Source of the DNA: Pseudonocardiales bacterium
GTDB taxonomy: Bacteria; Actinomycetota; Actinomycetes; Mycobacteriales; Pseudonocardiaceae
Length of the DNA: 64,000 nt
Reading direction: 5' to 3'
NCBI GenBank assembly: GCA_019247305.1
Contig: JAFAPC010000125.1
Location: 124,001 to 188,000 of the forward strand
Shown here piece by piece: positions 29,233-36,792 of this stretch. The notes under the pieces were generated by a model, which was not told the origin of the DNA, ran no database searches, and was given only the letters and a program-made list of their open reading frames with translations. The position numbers were made by a program, and so were the translations under genes. How positions within the stretch are numbered: the stretch's first letter is position 1; each line of letters begins with the position of its first letter.

Positions 29233-29469
29233 TTACCGGCCGCTGGTGCCGCCGGCGTTATCGACGTGGACGATGGTGTCGTTCGAACTGGAGTCGTACG
29301 TGAAGGTGGTAGTGCACAATCCCATTAATACCGTGGGGCAACCACCCGTGCCGCCGGAGGAGTTGGTGTTTCCGCCGGTGCTGACATGCCACAGTGACAG
29401 GACCGTGCGGGCCGGCAGTAGCTCTACGTATTGTTCGGCGAGTTCGGCAAAGCTCATCGTGTCAAACAT
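29233..29469 (-). CDS. 78-residue candidate precursor or small secreted peptide
   Basis: ATG at 29467-29469 with a strong AGGGGG ribosome site at spacing 5. The N-terminal 25 residues (FAELAEQYVELLPARTVLSL) look like a leader helix; the 'ELLPARTVLS' stretch recurs in small actinomycete proteins. The C-terminal half is Gly/Ser/Thr/Asn-rich with two Cys (STGGNTNSSGGTGG, PTVLMGLCTTTF). This leader/core contrast is like a ribosomal peptide precursor. No modification enzyme is adjacent, so the class is unknown. Confidence 0.55.
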   Translation of the reverse strand: MFDTMSFAELAEQYVELLPARTVLSLWHVSTGGNTNSSGGTGGCPTVLMGLCTTTFTYDSSSNDTIVHVDNAGGTSGR

Positions 29470-29545
29470 TGAAGCCCCCTAGAGAAAAATTGTCCCGGTC
29501 GCTCAGGTTGGTAGGCACCGCACCCGTGGCCGTATCGGTTCGGCA

Positions 29546-29794
29546 TTACTTAAGATGCCCAGCTCGGCGCTCGGTGGCAATCCGTCGTAGTACGTAACTT
29601 TGTGAGAGCACTACTGAGGTGCGCACCGTGAGGTCCTTCTGGCCCTGTGTCATGCCTCCAGCTACTGTGTGTTGGTGCAGGGCCTGACCGAGGCGGGTGC
29701 TACCGTTCTTGCGCTCGGGGTACTCATCCACCAGCACGGTGGAGAGGTCCCCGGCACCCGGTGACCACCTCACCGCTGGGATACCGTGGACCAA
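29546..29794 (-). CDS. Hypothetical protein
   Basis: Up to 82 residues; the real start is more likely the internal GTG that gives a product beginning at RWSPGAGDLSTVLVDEYPER. It continues STRLGQALHQHTVAGGMTQG and RTSVVLSQSYVLRRIATERR. It lies 7 bases after the preceding gene's stop on the same strand, which fits an operon. No family recognised. Confidence 0.4.
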   Translation of the reverse strand: MVHGIPAVRWSPGAGDLSTVLVDEYPERKNGSTRLGQALHQHTVAGGMTQGQKDLTVRTSVVLSQSYVLRRIATERRAGHLK

Positions 29795-29800
29795 AGTTAG

Positions 29801-30396
29801 TCATATAATGCATTCCGGCACACCCAGCGACTGGAAAGATTTTGTCAGTTGTGCGGCAAGTTGATCCGCGGCGGCCAGTTGTGTGGCTAGTTCACTGTCG
29901 CTCAGCCGGGGTAACTGATGATATACTGATTCGAGTAGTCTGACACGACGACGCCAGACAGAGAGCATGTCTGCGTGAGTATTTTTGAGCTTGTCCGGCG
30001 GTCGAAGCCTTGCTATCTGGCTCACTTCGTCGCGTTCTATTTCGATAACGGTCCCGAGTACTGTCTCCCGAGGTTGCAGATCCTGGGTCCGCCGCGCTTT
30101 CTCCTTCGCGTCGGAACATATGACGCCCAGTTGACTTTCGTACTGCGTTTCCGTGAGGTGTGTCGTTACTTCGGGGCTCTCGGCGTCAGCGGGGCTCTCG
30201 GTGTTTGATCCGAGTAAGAAAGTAAGTGCGACGCCAGCGGCTGTCAGGGCAAATATTCCAGCGCACGCGATGACGAAAACCCAGCGGAAGCTCTCCCTGT
30301 CCTTTTTGTGGCGGTACCAGTGAGGAGCAGTCCAAGTGCTGGTATAGCTACGCCTACGACACCGGTTGCGACGCTAGTAGTCTGCGCGTCCGCCAT
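29801..30396 (-). pseudogene. Small membrane protein gene with a probable frameshift
   Basis: ATG at 30394-30396 follows a good ribosome site (GAGGTG) and encodes a first hydrophobic helix (TTSVATGVVGVAIPALGLLL). Near 30,320 the reading shifts to another frame, where RHKKDRESFRWVFVIACAG, a second helix (IFALTAAGVALTFLLG) and a long soluble helical tail ending SFQSLGVPECII continue to the stop at 29801. The second frame has no start codon of its own before the shift, so one indel in a two-helix membrane protein is the simplest reading. Confidence 0.5.
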
Positions 30397-30411
30397 GTGG
30401 CACCTCGTTCG

Positions 30412-30723
30412 CTATTGTCTGTTGGGTGTGTTAACCAAAAAAGTGGTAACTTTCACGCTGGTATCAACGTAACTCAGTTGAAGGTGGTCCTGACCGTCAG
30501 GGCTGCGAACTGCTAAAAAGGCGATCTCGTGGCTGGTGCTCGGCCCATGTGACGCCATGTCTTCTAGTATCTTGTTAATCCTGTCGGTGGCTTCCTGGAG
30601 TTGATTAAAGGCGTGTGCAGACTTCCGAAGAGGTGGATTCTCAAGTTTTTGTTCGAAGCAGGTGGGCGGCGAACCCTCGGCACAAAATGTGTCGCCATCC
30701 ATTTTTACCCAAAATTTTGGCAC
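30412..30723 (-). CDS. Hypothetical soluble protein
   Basis: 103 residues from a GTG start preceded by GAGGAGG. The product (PKFWVKMDGDTFCAEGSPPT, AFNQLQEATDRINKILEDMA, AFLAVRSPDGQDHLQLSYVD) has an alpha-beta character but no recognised domain. First gene of a minus-strand group of small genes reaching down to about 29,233. Confidence 0.6.
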   Translation of the reverse strand: MPKFWVKMDGDTFCAEGSPPTCFEQKLENPPLRKSAHAFNQLQEATDRINKILEDMASHGPSTSHEIAFLAVRSPDGQDHLQLSYVDTSVKVTTFLVNTPNRQ

Positions 30724-30934
30724 ATCGACCTCCTCTGTGTTCCTCGCGATTCTGGTGCACGAATACGTGGGCGTAGCAGACTGATTGCTCTATCTTGCGC
30801 AGCGTCGATGTCGTCATCTGGGGTGCCTTCATCCAGCGCGTGTGGGTCCCCCAGGGCGCGCTCGGCGGGCCGGTCCCACAGTGCTGTCTCTACGCCCCAG
30901 TGCCGCCAGGTTGGCGCGGTCAAAACCAGCGGGA

Positions 30935-31918
30935 TCAGTCATCGAGGCGCGCACGCCAGTCCTCTGCGGCCGTCTGTGGGCCGTTGCCTCGCTGCCGCTG
31001 AGGTGTTCGGCGCTGGCGGCGCATCCGGGCCGGGGAGGTGTTGGCCAAGTCGGCCTCAATGTCGGCCAGGGAGCGGTCGGCCCGATGCAGGTCCTGCCCC
31101 GATCCCACGACCTGACCGTAGTTGAGCAGACTGACGATGATGACCCCGCCCATGGTGTTTCCCACCGTGGCGGCCAGCAGCCACTTCGCAAAGGTGCCCA
31201 TCGGCACCTGCCCGGCCAGTACGGCCGAGAGCGCCTCGGTGCTGCCCGCGATGCAGTGCGCCAGCCCCGCCGCACCCACGGCGAAGGTCATCAGGTAGAT
31301 CAGCACGATCTGGCCAATGGTGAACCGGCTGGCGGTGACCAGCCAGGCCATCAACGCGATGATCCAGCCACCGGCCACGCCCGACCAGAAGAGGTGACCG
31401 AAGCTGCCCTGAACCGTCTGGCTGCCGAGCTGGCTCAGGGCCCGGGCCACCTCGGGGGACACCGCCCCACATTTGATCATGAGCACCGCGAACAGCAGGG
31501 CGCCCACCACGTTGGCGACGAAGACGACGGCCCACAGGCGCAGCGTGTTGCGTAGGTGCCGGCGCCGGTCGAGCACGAGGATGACCGGGAACAGCGTGTT
31601 TTCGGTGAACAGTTGGGCCCGGCCCACGATGACGACGATGAAACCCAGCGGGTAGAGCAAAGCGCCGAGCAGGTGATGAGCCACCCGGTCGCCCACGTCG
31701 GCGAGGATGGCCGCCGAGCCCAGGCCCGTCAGGCCCATGCCCAGGCCCGCGGCCAGGCCCGAGAGCGCCAGCCCTGTCGAGGAGCGCTTGAGCTCGTCCT
31801 CCCCGATTCGCACCGCAGCGGCGTAGATCTCGGCTGCGGTCAGCCGGGAGGTGACCGGTGGGGCAACCCGCAGTGCGTTTCCGTCGGCCGCATCCGCGTC
31901 CGTGCTCATGCTCTCCAC
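30935..31918 (-). CDS. Formate/nitrite transporter (FNT) family channel
   Basis: 327 residues. Helices and FNT signatures: LAAGLGMGLTGLGSAAIL, LLYPLGFIVVIVGRAQLFTENTL (with the conserved GRAQLFTENT), NVVGALLFAVLM, and AGLAHCIAGSTEALSAVLAG. C-terminal 60 residues are basic and probably cytoplasmic. FNT proteins form pentameric channels for formate, nitrite or related anions. No formate or nitrite enzyme is adjacent. Confidence 0.9.
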   Translation of the reverse strand: MESMSTDADAADGNALRVAPPVTSRLTAAEIYAAAVRIGEDELKRSSTGLALSGLAAGLGMGLTGLGSAAILADVGDRVAHHLLGALLYPLGFIVVIVGRAQLFTENTLFPVILVLDRRRHLRNTLRLWAVVFVANVVGALLFAVLMIKCGAVSPEVARALSQLGSQTVQGSFGHLFWSGVAGGWIIALMAWLVTASRFTIGQIVLIYLMTFAVGAAGLAHCIAGSTEALSAVLAGQVPMGTFAKWLLAATVGNTMGGVIIVSLLNYGQVVGSGQDLHRADRSLADIEADLANTSPARMRRQRRTPQRQRGNGPQTAAEDWRARLDD

Positions 31919-32009
31919 CGTCCGCCTCTACCCACCCACGCGGCCACCCAACCCTGTGACTGGTGTGACACGCCTCAACGCTAGAGGCATCTGGCGCGCT
32001 GGCCACGAG

Positions 32010-32582
32010 CTAGTCAGCACTGACCGTCCCCAGGGCGGTGCGCAGCGCGTTCCGGACAGCTGTGCAGGTCATGAGCACCGAGTCGGTGGTCGTGTCGAGC
32101 ACGTGTGATTCGAGCTCGCCGAGGTCGCTGAACTGGTGGTGCAGCGACCGAATCGGAGCTGAGCGCCTCAGCGCCTGCCCCATCCGGGCTTGTGCGCGTC
32201 GCAGAGTCTCCGGGAGGGTGGGGCGCAGCACGAGGTAGTCGAGCCGGACGCGGTTGGTCCGTGCGGTCGCGATGAAGGGTGGCAGAAACCACGGCCCGAT
32301 GATGCCGTCGAGCACCACGAAGTACCCGCCGAGGGCGTAGCGGACGGCGGTGTCGGCGAGAATGTCGATAACGACCTTATTCTGCGGGTGCGCCTCGGGC
32401 AAGAAGGGCGCAACGGCGCCGGTGACGATGTAGCGCCAGAACTCGTCGGCGGGCAGGTGGACCGCTGGCGCGGGGTGCGCTTCGGTCAGCATCCTCGCGA
32501 TGGTGCTTTTGCCCGCCCCTGGGGGTCCGGTGAGGATCACCACAGCGCCTGGTGCGCCAGCCAAAGGACCAGGACTGCGCAC
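32010..32582 (-). CDS. P-loop kinase (AAA/zeta-toxin-like)
   Basis: About 190 residues from a GTG at 32582 (longer upstream frames are Arg/Pro-rich and unlikely). AVVILTGPPGAGKSTIARML is the Walker A loop; VHLPADEFWRYI carries the Asp used for phosphate-acceptor binding in zeta-like kinases; FVVLDGIIGPWF follows. Relatives phosphorylate small molecules (UDP-sugars, nucleosides or antibiotics). No antitoxin is adjacent, so a toxin role is not supported. Confidence 0.75.
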   Translation of the reverse strand: MRSPGPLAGAPGAVVILTGPPGAGKSTIARMLTEAHPAPAVHLPADEFWRYIVTGAVAPFLPEAHPQNKVVIDILADTAVRYALGGYFVVLDGIIGPWFLPPFIATARTNRVRLDYLVLRPTLPETLRRAQARMGQALRRSAPIRSLHHQFSDLGELESHVLDTTTDSVLMTCTAVRNALRTALGTVSAD

Positions 32583-32784
32583 AGTCGCAGTATTCCCCGG
32601 CCCGGTCTCGTTCGGCCAGCGGCCGCGCTGCCCAGCGATACGCCGTCGTGCGCACCGCAAGCCACTGTCATCCTGGGGGATCACATCGAGCGTGCCGCGT
32701 GGTACATCTTTGTGAACACCAAACACCAGACGTGCCCAGTGCCCACCACGGGCGCCGGGCCGACCCACACCAGGAGGCCGGGCC

Positions 32785-34167
32785 TTGCCCACACGGAATA
32801 GGTACACATCAAATCATCAGTTTCGGGAGGCGCGGGCGCGCACCGCGTCCCTCACCCACCCCAAGGAGGGCCTGGGCCGTCAGGAACTGGCTGAGCTGGT
32901 CAACGACTGGGTTTGGAAGCATCACCGCACGAGGGTAGAATTCGACAGGAACTATATCGGCAAAATTGAACAAGGTGTCATCCGCTGACCGGGAGCACTG
33001 TGCCGGGAAGCCCTCCGGGAAATTCTCAGCGTCTCCGCCGATGCCGAACTCGGATTCGTCAACGCCCGGGCCCGCCGCCAAGCAGTGAAACTGGAGGAGG
33101 TGGACCAGGCGAAACGGCAACAATTTGTCCACACCACCACCCTCGGCGGCGTCAGCCTCCTCGCCGAACCGAGAGCGGCGCTGCCGGAGCGCAGCACACC
33201 CCGCCCAACCCCACGCCGGGTCGGCGCGAGCGACATCGCGCAGCTCCGCGACGCCACCCAAACGTTCACCTCGTGGAGCCGCCTCTACGGTGGGGGAGTC
33301 TCCCTCGATGCCGCCCTGGGCGAGCTACACTGGACAGCCGGCCTGCTGGACGCTATCTGCCCGGAGCAGCTGCGCCCCGAGCTGCACGCCGCGGTCGGCG
33401 CCCTCGCCGATGTGGTGGCGTTTTTGGCCGTAGATGCCGCAGCCCACGAAGAGGCCCGCCAGATCTACGGCTTCGCGCTGGCCTGCGCCGAGCAGGCCAA
33501 AGACTGGAACCTGCGTGCCAAGGTCCTGTCGAGCATGGCCAGGCAGGCGATCTGGACCGGACAGCCCGATGAGGGCCTCACGCTGGCTGAGCAGGCTCTG
33601 GTTCGCGCGGACTGGCTCACCCCGACCGGACGCTCGCTACTGCACACCGATCGAGCCCGCGCCCTGGCCAGGATGCGCCGGGTCCAGGATGCCCTGAGGG
33701 CGATCGGGACCGCCGATGAGCACTTCGCGCACGCCACCCCAGACAACGAGCCGCTGTACCTGGCCACCTACAACACCGCGCACCATGCCCAGCTCACCGG
33801 GCAACCTCTGCTCGACCTGGCGATTCTGGGCCACGACTCCGGTGAGGCCACTACCCGGCTCACGGCGGCCGTGGCCGGGCAGCCCGACGCCCGCTCCCAG
33901 GCGCTCTGCCTCAGCAAGCTCGCCAGTCTCACCATGGCCACCGGCGACCTACTCCACGCCGTCGCCATCGGGACCGAGGCCCTCCAGGTCGCGGGCACCC
34001 TCCGCTCCCACCGCGCCACCGAGGAACTGCGGGAGCTGTTCCGGCACGCCGCCACACACCAGGACCTGGAAGAGGTCGCGGACCTGCGGCACCGAATCCG
34101 CACCCTGGTCTGCACCGACAACCCAAGCAACCCGTCCCTCGATGATCCTCCCGGGGCACAGGAATGA
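32785..34167 (+). pseudogene. XRE-TPR transcriptional regulator with an in-frame TGA
   Basis: One continuous frame of about 460 codons broken by a single TGA at 32986-32988. Before it: NHQFREARARTASLTHPKEG, LGRQELAELVNDWVWKHH and NYIGKIEQGVIR, the HTH of a large actinobacterial regulator family. After it: PGALCREALREILSVSADAELGFVNARARR and 300 residues of TPR-like helices ending at 34167. The family normally has Trp at this point (GVIRWPG), and TGG to TGA is one base change. An internal start (33085 or nearby) could still make the TPR part. Confidence 0.8.
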
Positions 34168-34263
34168 TCGTGTGTAGCTTGGGCGTGTCCTGAGCCGGAA
34201 CAGACACCGACCCACACCGGCCGAAAGCCACCACTCAGGCCCCTGCATGGCGGTGCACTCTGG

Positions 34264-34327
34264 TGATCGTCGAAAGTGAGCCGTGGGCGTGCACCGTCGC
34301 ACGGTCACGGCTCACTTTCGACGATCA
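34264..34327. repeat. 22-bp perfect inverted repeat
   Basis: Arms 34264-34285 (TGATCGTCGAAAGTGAGCCG..) and 34306-34327 pair without mismatch around a 20-base spacer that itself can fold (GTGC..GCAC). It lies between the broken regulator and the next gene. It could be a bidirectional terminator or an intergenic repeat; there is no U-tract. Confidence 0.65.
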
Positions 34328-34460
34328 TGCTGCGGCTGCCGCGCAGTGCGCCTGCCGAAACGGACGAAGTGCCGTTGCCAGCGGTGGCGGGTCAGGCGGT
34401 GCCGGAGCTCGGTGACACCCGATTCGCCCCCGGTGGGGCGGCGGGCTAGTCTGCACCGCG

Positions 34461-35117
34461 ATGAGTTCACGAGCGCAGGTCATCCACCTCCAGGCCCTGT
34501 CTGGCCAGCTGTACCAGGTTTTCCGGCACGTGCTTGAGGTGGTGCTGGCCCCCCTGGGCCTGTTCTACGTGCTGCTGACCCTCACCAACCTGACCGGTGG
34601 GTTGCTCGCAGCCCTGGGCTGGGCGTTGGTCGCGGTGGCGCGCCGGGTGCTCACGCGCTCGCCGGTTCCCGCTGTGCTGTGGCTGACCACCGGGTTGCTC
34701 GTGGTCCGCACTGCCATCGGGTACGCCACCGGGAGCGTGTTCCTCTATTTCCTGCAACCCACGGTGCAGAACTTCGTGATCGCGTTCGTGCTGCTGGCCA
34801 CCGTGCCGCTGCGCCGTCCCCTGATCGCTCGCCTGGCCGACGACTTCTGCGCCTTCCCCGCCGCGCTCACCAGCAACCTTCGGGTGCAGCGGTTCTTCCG
34901 GCGGGTGTCGCTGCTGTGGGCGTTGGTCTTCCTCACGAACGGGGCGGCGACGCTGTGGGTGCTCGCCCGCGCCACGCTGAGCAGCTTCCTGATGGTCACC
35001 ACCGCCGGGTCCTTCACCCTGGTAGCAGTCGCCGCCGTGGTGTCGCTGCTGTGGTTTCGCCGGGAGCTGCGCGGCGAGGGCATCCGGCTGCGGTTCGGCG
35101 CTGCGCCCGCGAGCTGA
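34461..35117 (+). CDS. VC0807-like integral membrane protein
   Basis: 218 residues, about six hydrophobic helices (LAPLGLFYVLLTLTNLTGGL, AVLWLTTGLLVVRTAIGYAT, FLQPTVQNFVIAFVLLATVP, LLWALVFLTNGAATLWVL). The pattern fits the VC0807/DUF3159-like family of unknown function. It converges with the SDR gene with no gap. Confidence 0.65.
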   Translation: MSSRAQVIHLQALSGQLYQVFRHVLEVVLAPLGLFYVLLTLTNLTGGLLAALGWALVAVARRVLTRSPVPAVLWLTTGLLVVRTAIGYATGSVFLYFLQPTVQNFVIAFVLLATVPLRRPLIARLADDFCAFPAALTSNLRVQRFFRRVSLLWALVFLTNGAATLWVLARATLSSFLMVTTAGSFTLVAVAAVVSLLWFRRELRGEGIRLRFGAAPAS

Positions 35118-35852
35118 TCAGCCGAAGTGGGCGGCCAATCGGTGGAATAGCTCCGGAACTGCGCCCTGTAGCCGGGCCGGCACCGTGAGCCAGCGCGGCA
35201 CGAACACCTCCGCTGCGCCGCGTTCGATCCCCTCCAGCAGCGCCGAGGCCACCTGGGTGGAAGCGACCTGCCGGGGGAACCGGCGGTCGTAGGGCGCTCC
35301 GCGGTGGTCGAAGAACGGGGTGCGGACCGCACCAGGCAGCAGCGTGGTGACGCCAATCCCCTGCTCGGCCACCTCGTGGCGGACGCTGGCCGCGAAAGCC
35401 CGCAGCCCGGCCTTCGTCGCGGCATAGACAGCTTCGCCGCCCACACCCACCGTCGCGATGGAGGACACGAAGACCAGGTGCCCGCGCCCGCGCTCGCGCA
35501 TTCCGGGCAGCGCGGCGCGGGCCAGCCGCAGCGGGGCGAGCAGGTTCAGCGCGACCAGGGCGTCGATATCCGGCTCAGCCATCGCCGCCAGATCCCCAGC
35601 CCACCCGCAGCCCGCTGAGTTCACTAACAGGTCCACCCCCGCCGCGGTGTCCGCTGCCTGGGACAGACCCTCCGGGCTTAACAGGTCGGCGACCAGGGTC
35701 GCCGCCCCGGTGCGGCGGGCCAGCGCCTCCAGCCGCTCGGCGTCCCGACCGAGCACCACTAGCTGGCAGCCGGCTGCGGCGAGCTGTTGCGCGATGGCCG
35801 CGCCGATGCCTGAGGATCCGCCGGTGACCAGGGCCGTCCATTCGTTGATCAT
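35118..35852 (-). CDS. Short-chain dehydrogenase/reductase (SDR)
   Basis: 244 residues from ATG 35852. TALVTGGSSGIGAAIAQQLA is the NADP-binding TGxxxGIG loop, NSAGCGWAGD the NNAG-equivalent, VSSIATVG holds the catalytic Ser and AVYAATKAGLRAF the YxxxK pair. The C-terminal region (FVPRWLTVPARLQGAVPELF) is like lipid-acting SDRs. The start overlaps the DMT gene stop by four bases; last gene of the minus-strand lipid operon. Confidence 0.9.
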   Translation of the reverse strand: MINEWTALVTGGSSGIGAAIAQQLAAAGCQLVVLGRDAERLEALARRTGAATLVADLLSPEGLSQAADTAAGVDLLVNSAGCGWAGDLAAMAEPDIDALVALNLLAPLRLARAALPGMRERGRGHLVFVSSIATVGVGGEAVYAATKAGLRAFAASVRHEVAEQGIGVTTLLPGAVRTPFFDHRGAPYDRRFPRQVASTQVASALLEGIERGAAEVFVPRWLTVPARLQGAVPELFHRLAAHFG

Positions 35853-36787
35853 CCCCAGGCGACCCGGCGGGTGGAGCTGGTGCCCCGATCGCTCGCCTGT
35901 TCGACCTCGCGGCGGAGCTGGGTGCTGCGCTGCGCCAGCAACGCGACACTGCCGATGAGAACCAGCGCCGCCAGCACCTGACCGGCAAGTACCGCAGGCG
36001 AGCTGTCCACCCGTTCCCCCAGCCAGTTCACCCCGATCGCCACGCCGACCAGCGGGTCTACGATCGTGATGATAGCCAGCGCCGGGGCGATGAGGGTGCC
36101 TTGTTGGAAGGTGTTCTGACTGAGCAGGAACGCCATCGGGCCCACGGCACAGACCACGTAGAGCACCGGGTGCCCGAAGGGCTCGACGACTCCGCCGTCC
36201 CGGAACTGGCTGGTGAGCACCTTCATCAGGCCAGCGGTGAGGCCGTAGAGCACGCCAGTGGCCGCCGCCAGCGCCGCGACGTGCACCGCTCCGGAGTACC
36301 GGGCGGCCGCGGCGAGGCACCCCAGGACGATCACGGCCAGCGCGAGCGCCAGCGGCAGCAGCGCCCAACCCTGCGCCCGGTGGGCGGTGGTGCCGTTCGG
36401 CCGGGCAAGCACCAGAAAGGCCGACAAGCCAGCCACACACCCCAGCGAGCCGAGCACGACCACCCGGTCCACCCGGCGATGAGCCAGCAGGGCCGAGAAC
36501 AGCGCACCGAACAGCACGCCGGTCACCAGCAGCGGCTGCACCAGCACCAGCGGGCCGAAGGCGAGGGCGAGGAGCTGCAGGCTCAGGCCCACCAGGACGG
36601 TCGCCACCCCCAGCACCCACACGGGCCGGCGGATCAGCTCCAGCAGCAGCCGCGGGTTGAGCGTGCCCGAGGTCGGCACCTGCTTGGTGACACGCTGCTG
36701 GATCGCGCTCGCCAGCCCGAAACTCGCCGCCCCGGTCACCGCGGTCGGCACCGCGACGAAGAACACCGTCGACGTCGAGCTGGACAC
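35849..36787 (-). CDS. DMT-superfamily (EamA/NIPA-like) membrane transporter
   Basis: 312 residues from the GTG at 36787, chosen for its GGGGTG ribosome site and because VSSSTSTVFFVAVPTAVTG opens helix 1. Ten hydrophobic helices follow (VWVLGVATVLVGLSLQLLAL, LVLVQPLLVTGVLFGALFSA, APALAIITIVDPLVGVAIGV). Members move small metabolites or magnesium. Position between a lipid-assembly enzyme and an SDR suggests a lipid or precursor role. Confidence 0.8.
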   Translation of the reverse strand: MSSSTSTVFFVAVPTAVTGAASFGLASAIQQRVTKQVPTSGTLNPRLLLELIRRPVWVLGVATVLVGLSLQLLALAFGPLVLVQPLLVTGVLFGALFSALLAHRRVDRVVVLGSLGCVAGLSAFLVLARPNGTTAHRAQGWALLPLALALAVIVLGCLAAAARYSGAVHVAALAAATGVLYGLTAGLMKVLTSQFRDGGVVEPFGHPVLYVVCAVGPMAFLLSQNTFQQGTLIAPALAIITIVDPLVGVAIGVNWLGERVDSSPAVLAGQVLAALVLIGSVALLAQRSTQLRREVEQASDRGTSSTRRVAWG

Positions 36788-36792
36788 GTCTC

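Noticed and set aside
30705..30923. 72-codon minus-strand frame upstream of the 103-residue gene, with an Asp-rich stretch
   Set aside because: Only a TTG start without ribosome site; overlaps the next gene by 19 bases. Could be the end of a lost gene, but support is too weak.
32010..32582. P-loop kinase considered as a zeta toxin of a toxin-antitoxin pair
   Set aside because: No small antitoxin gene precedes or overlaps it; kept as a general P-loop kinase.
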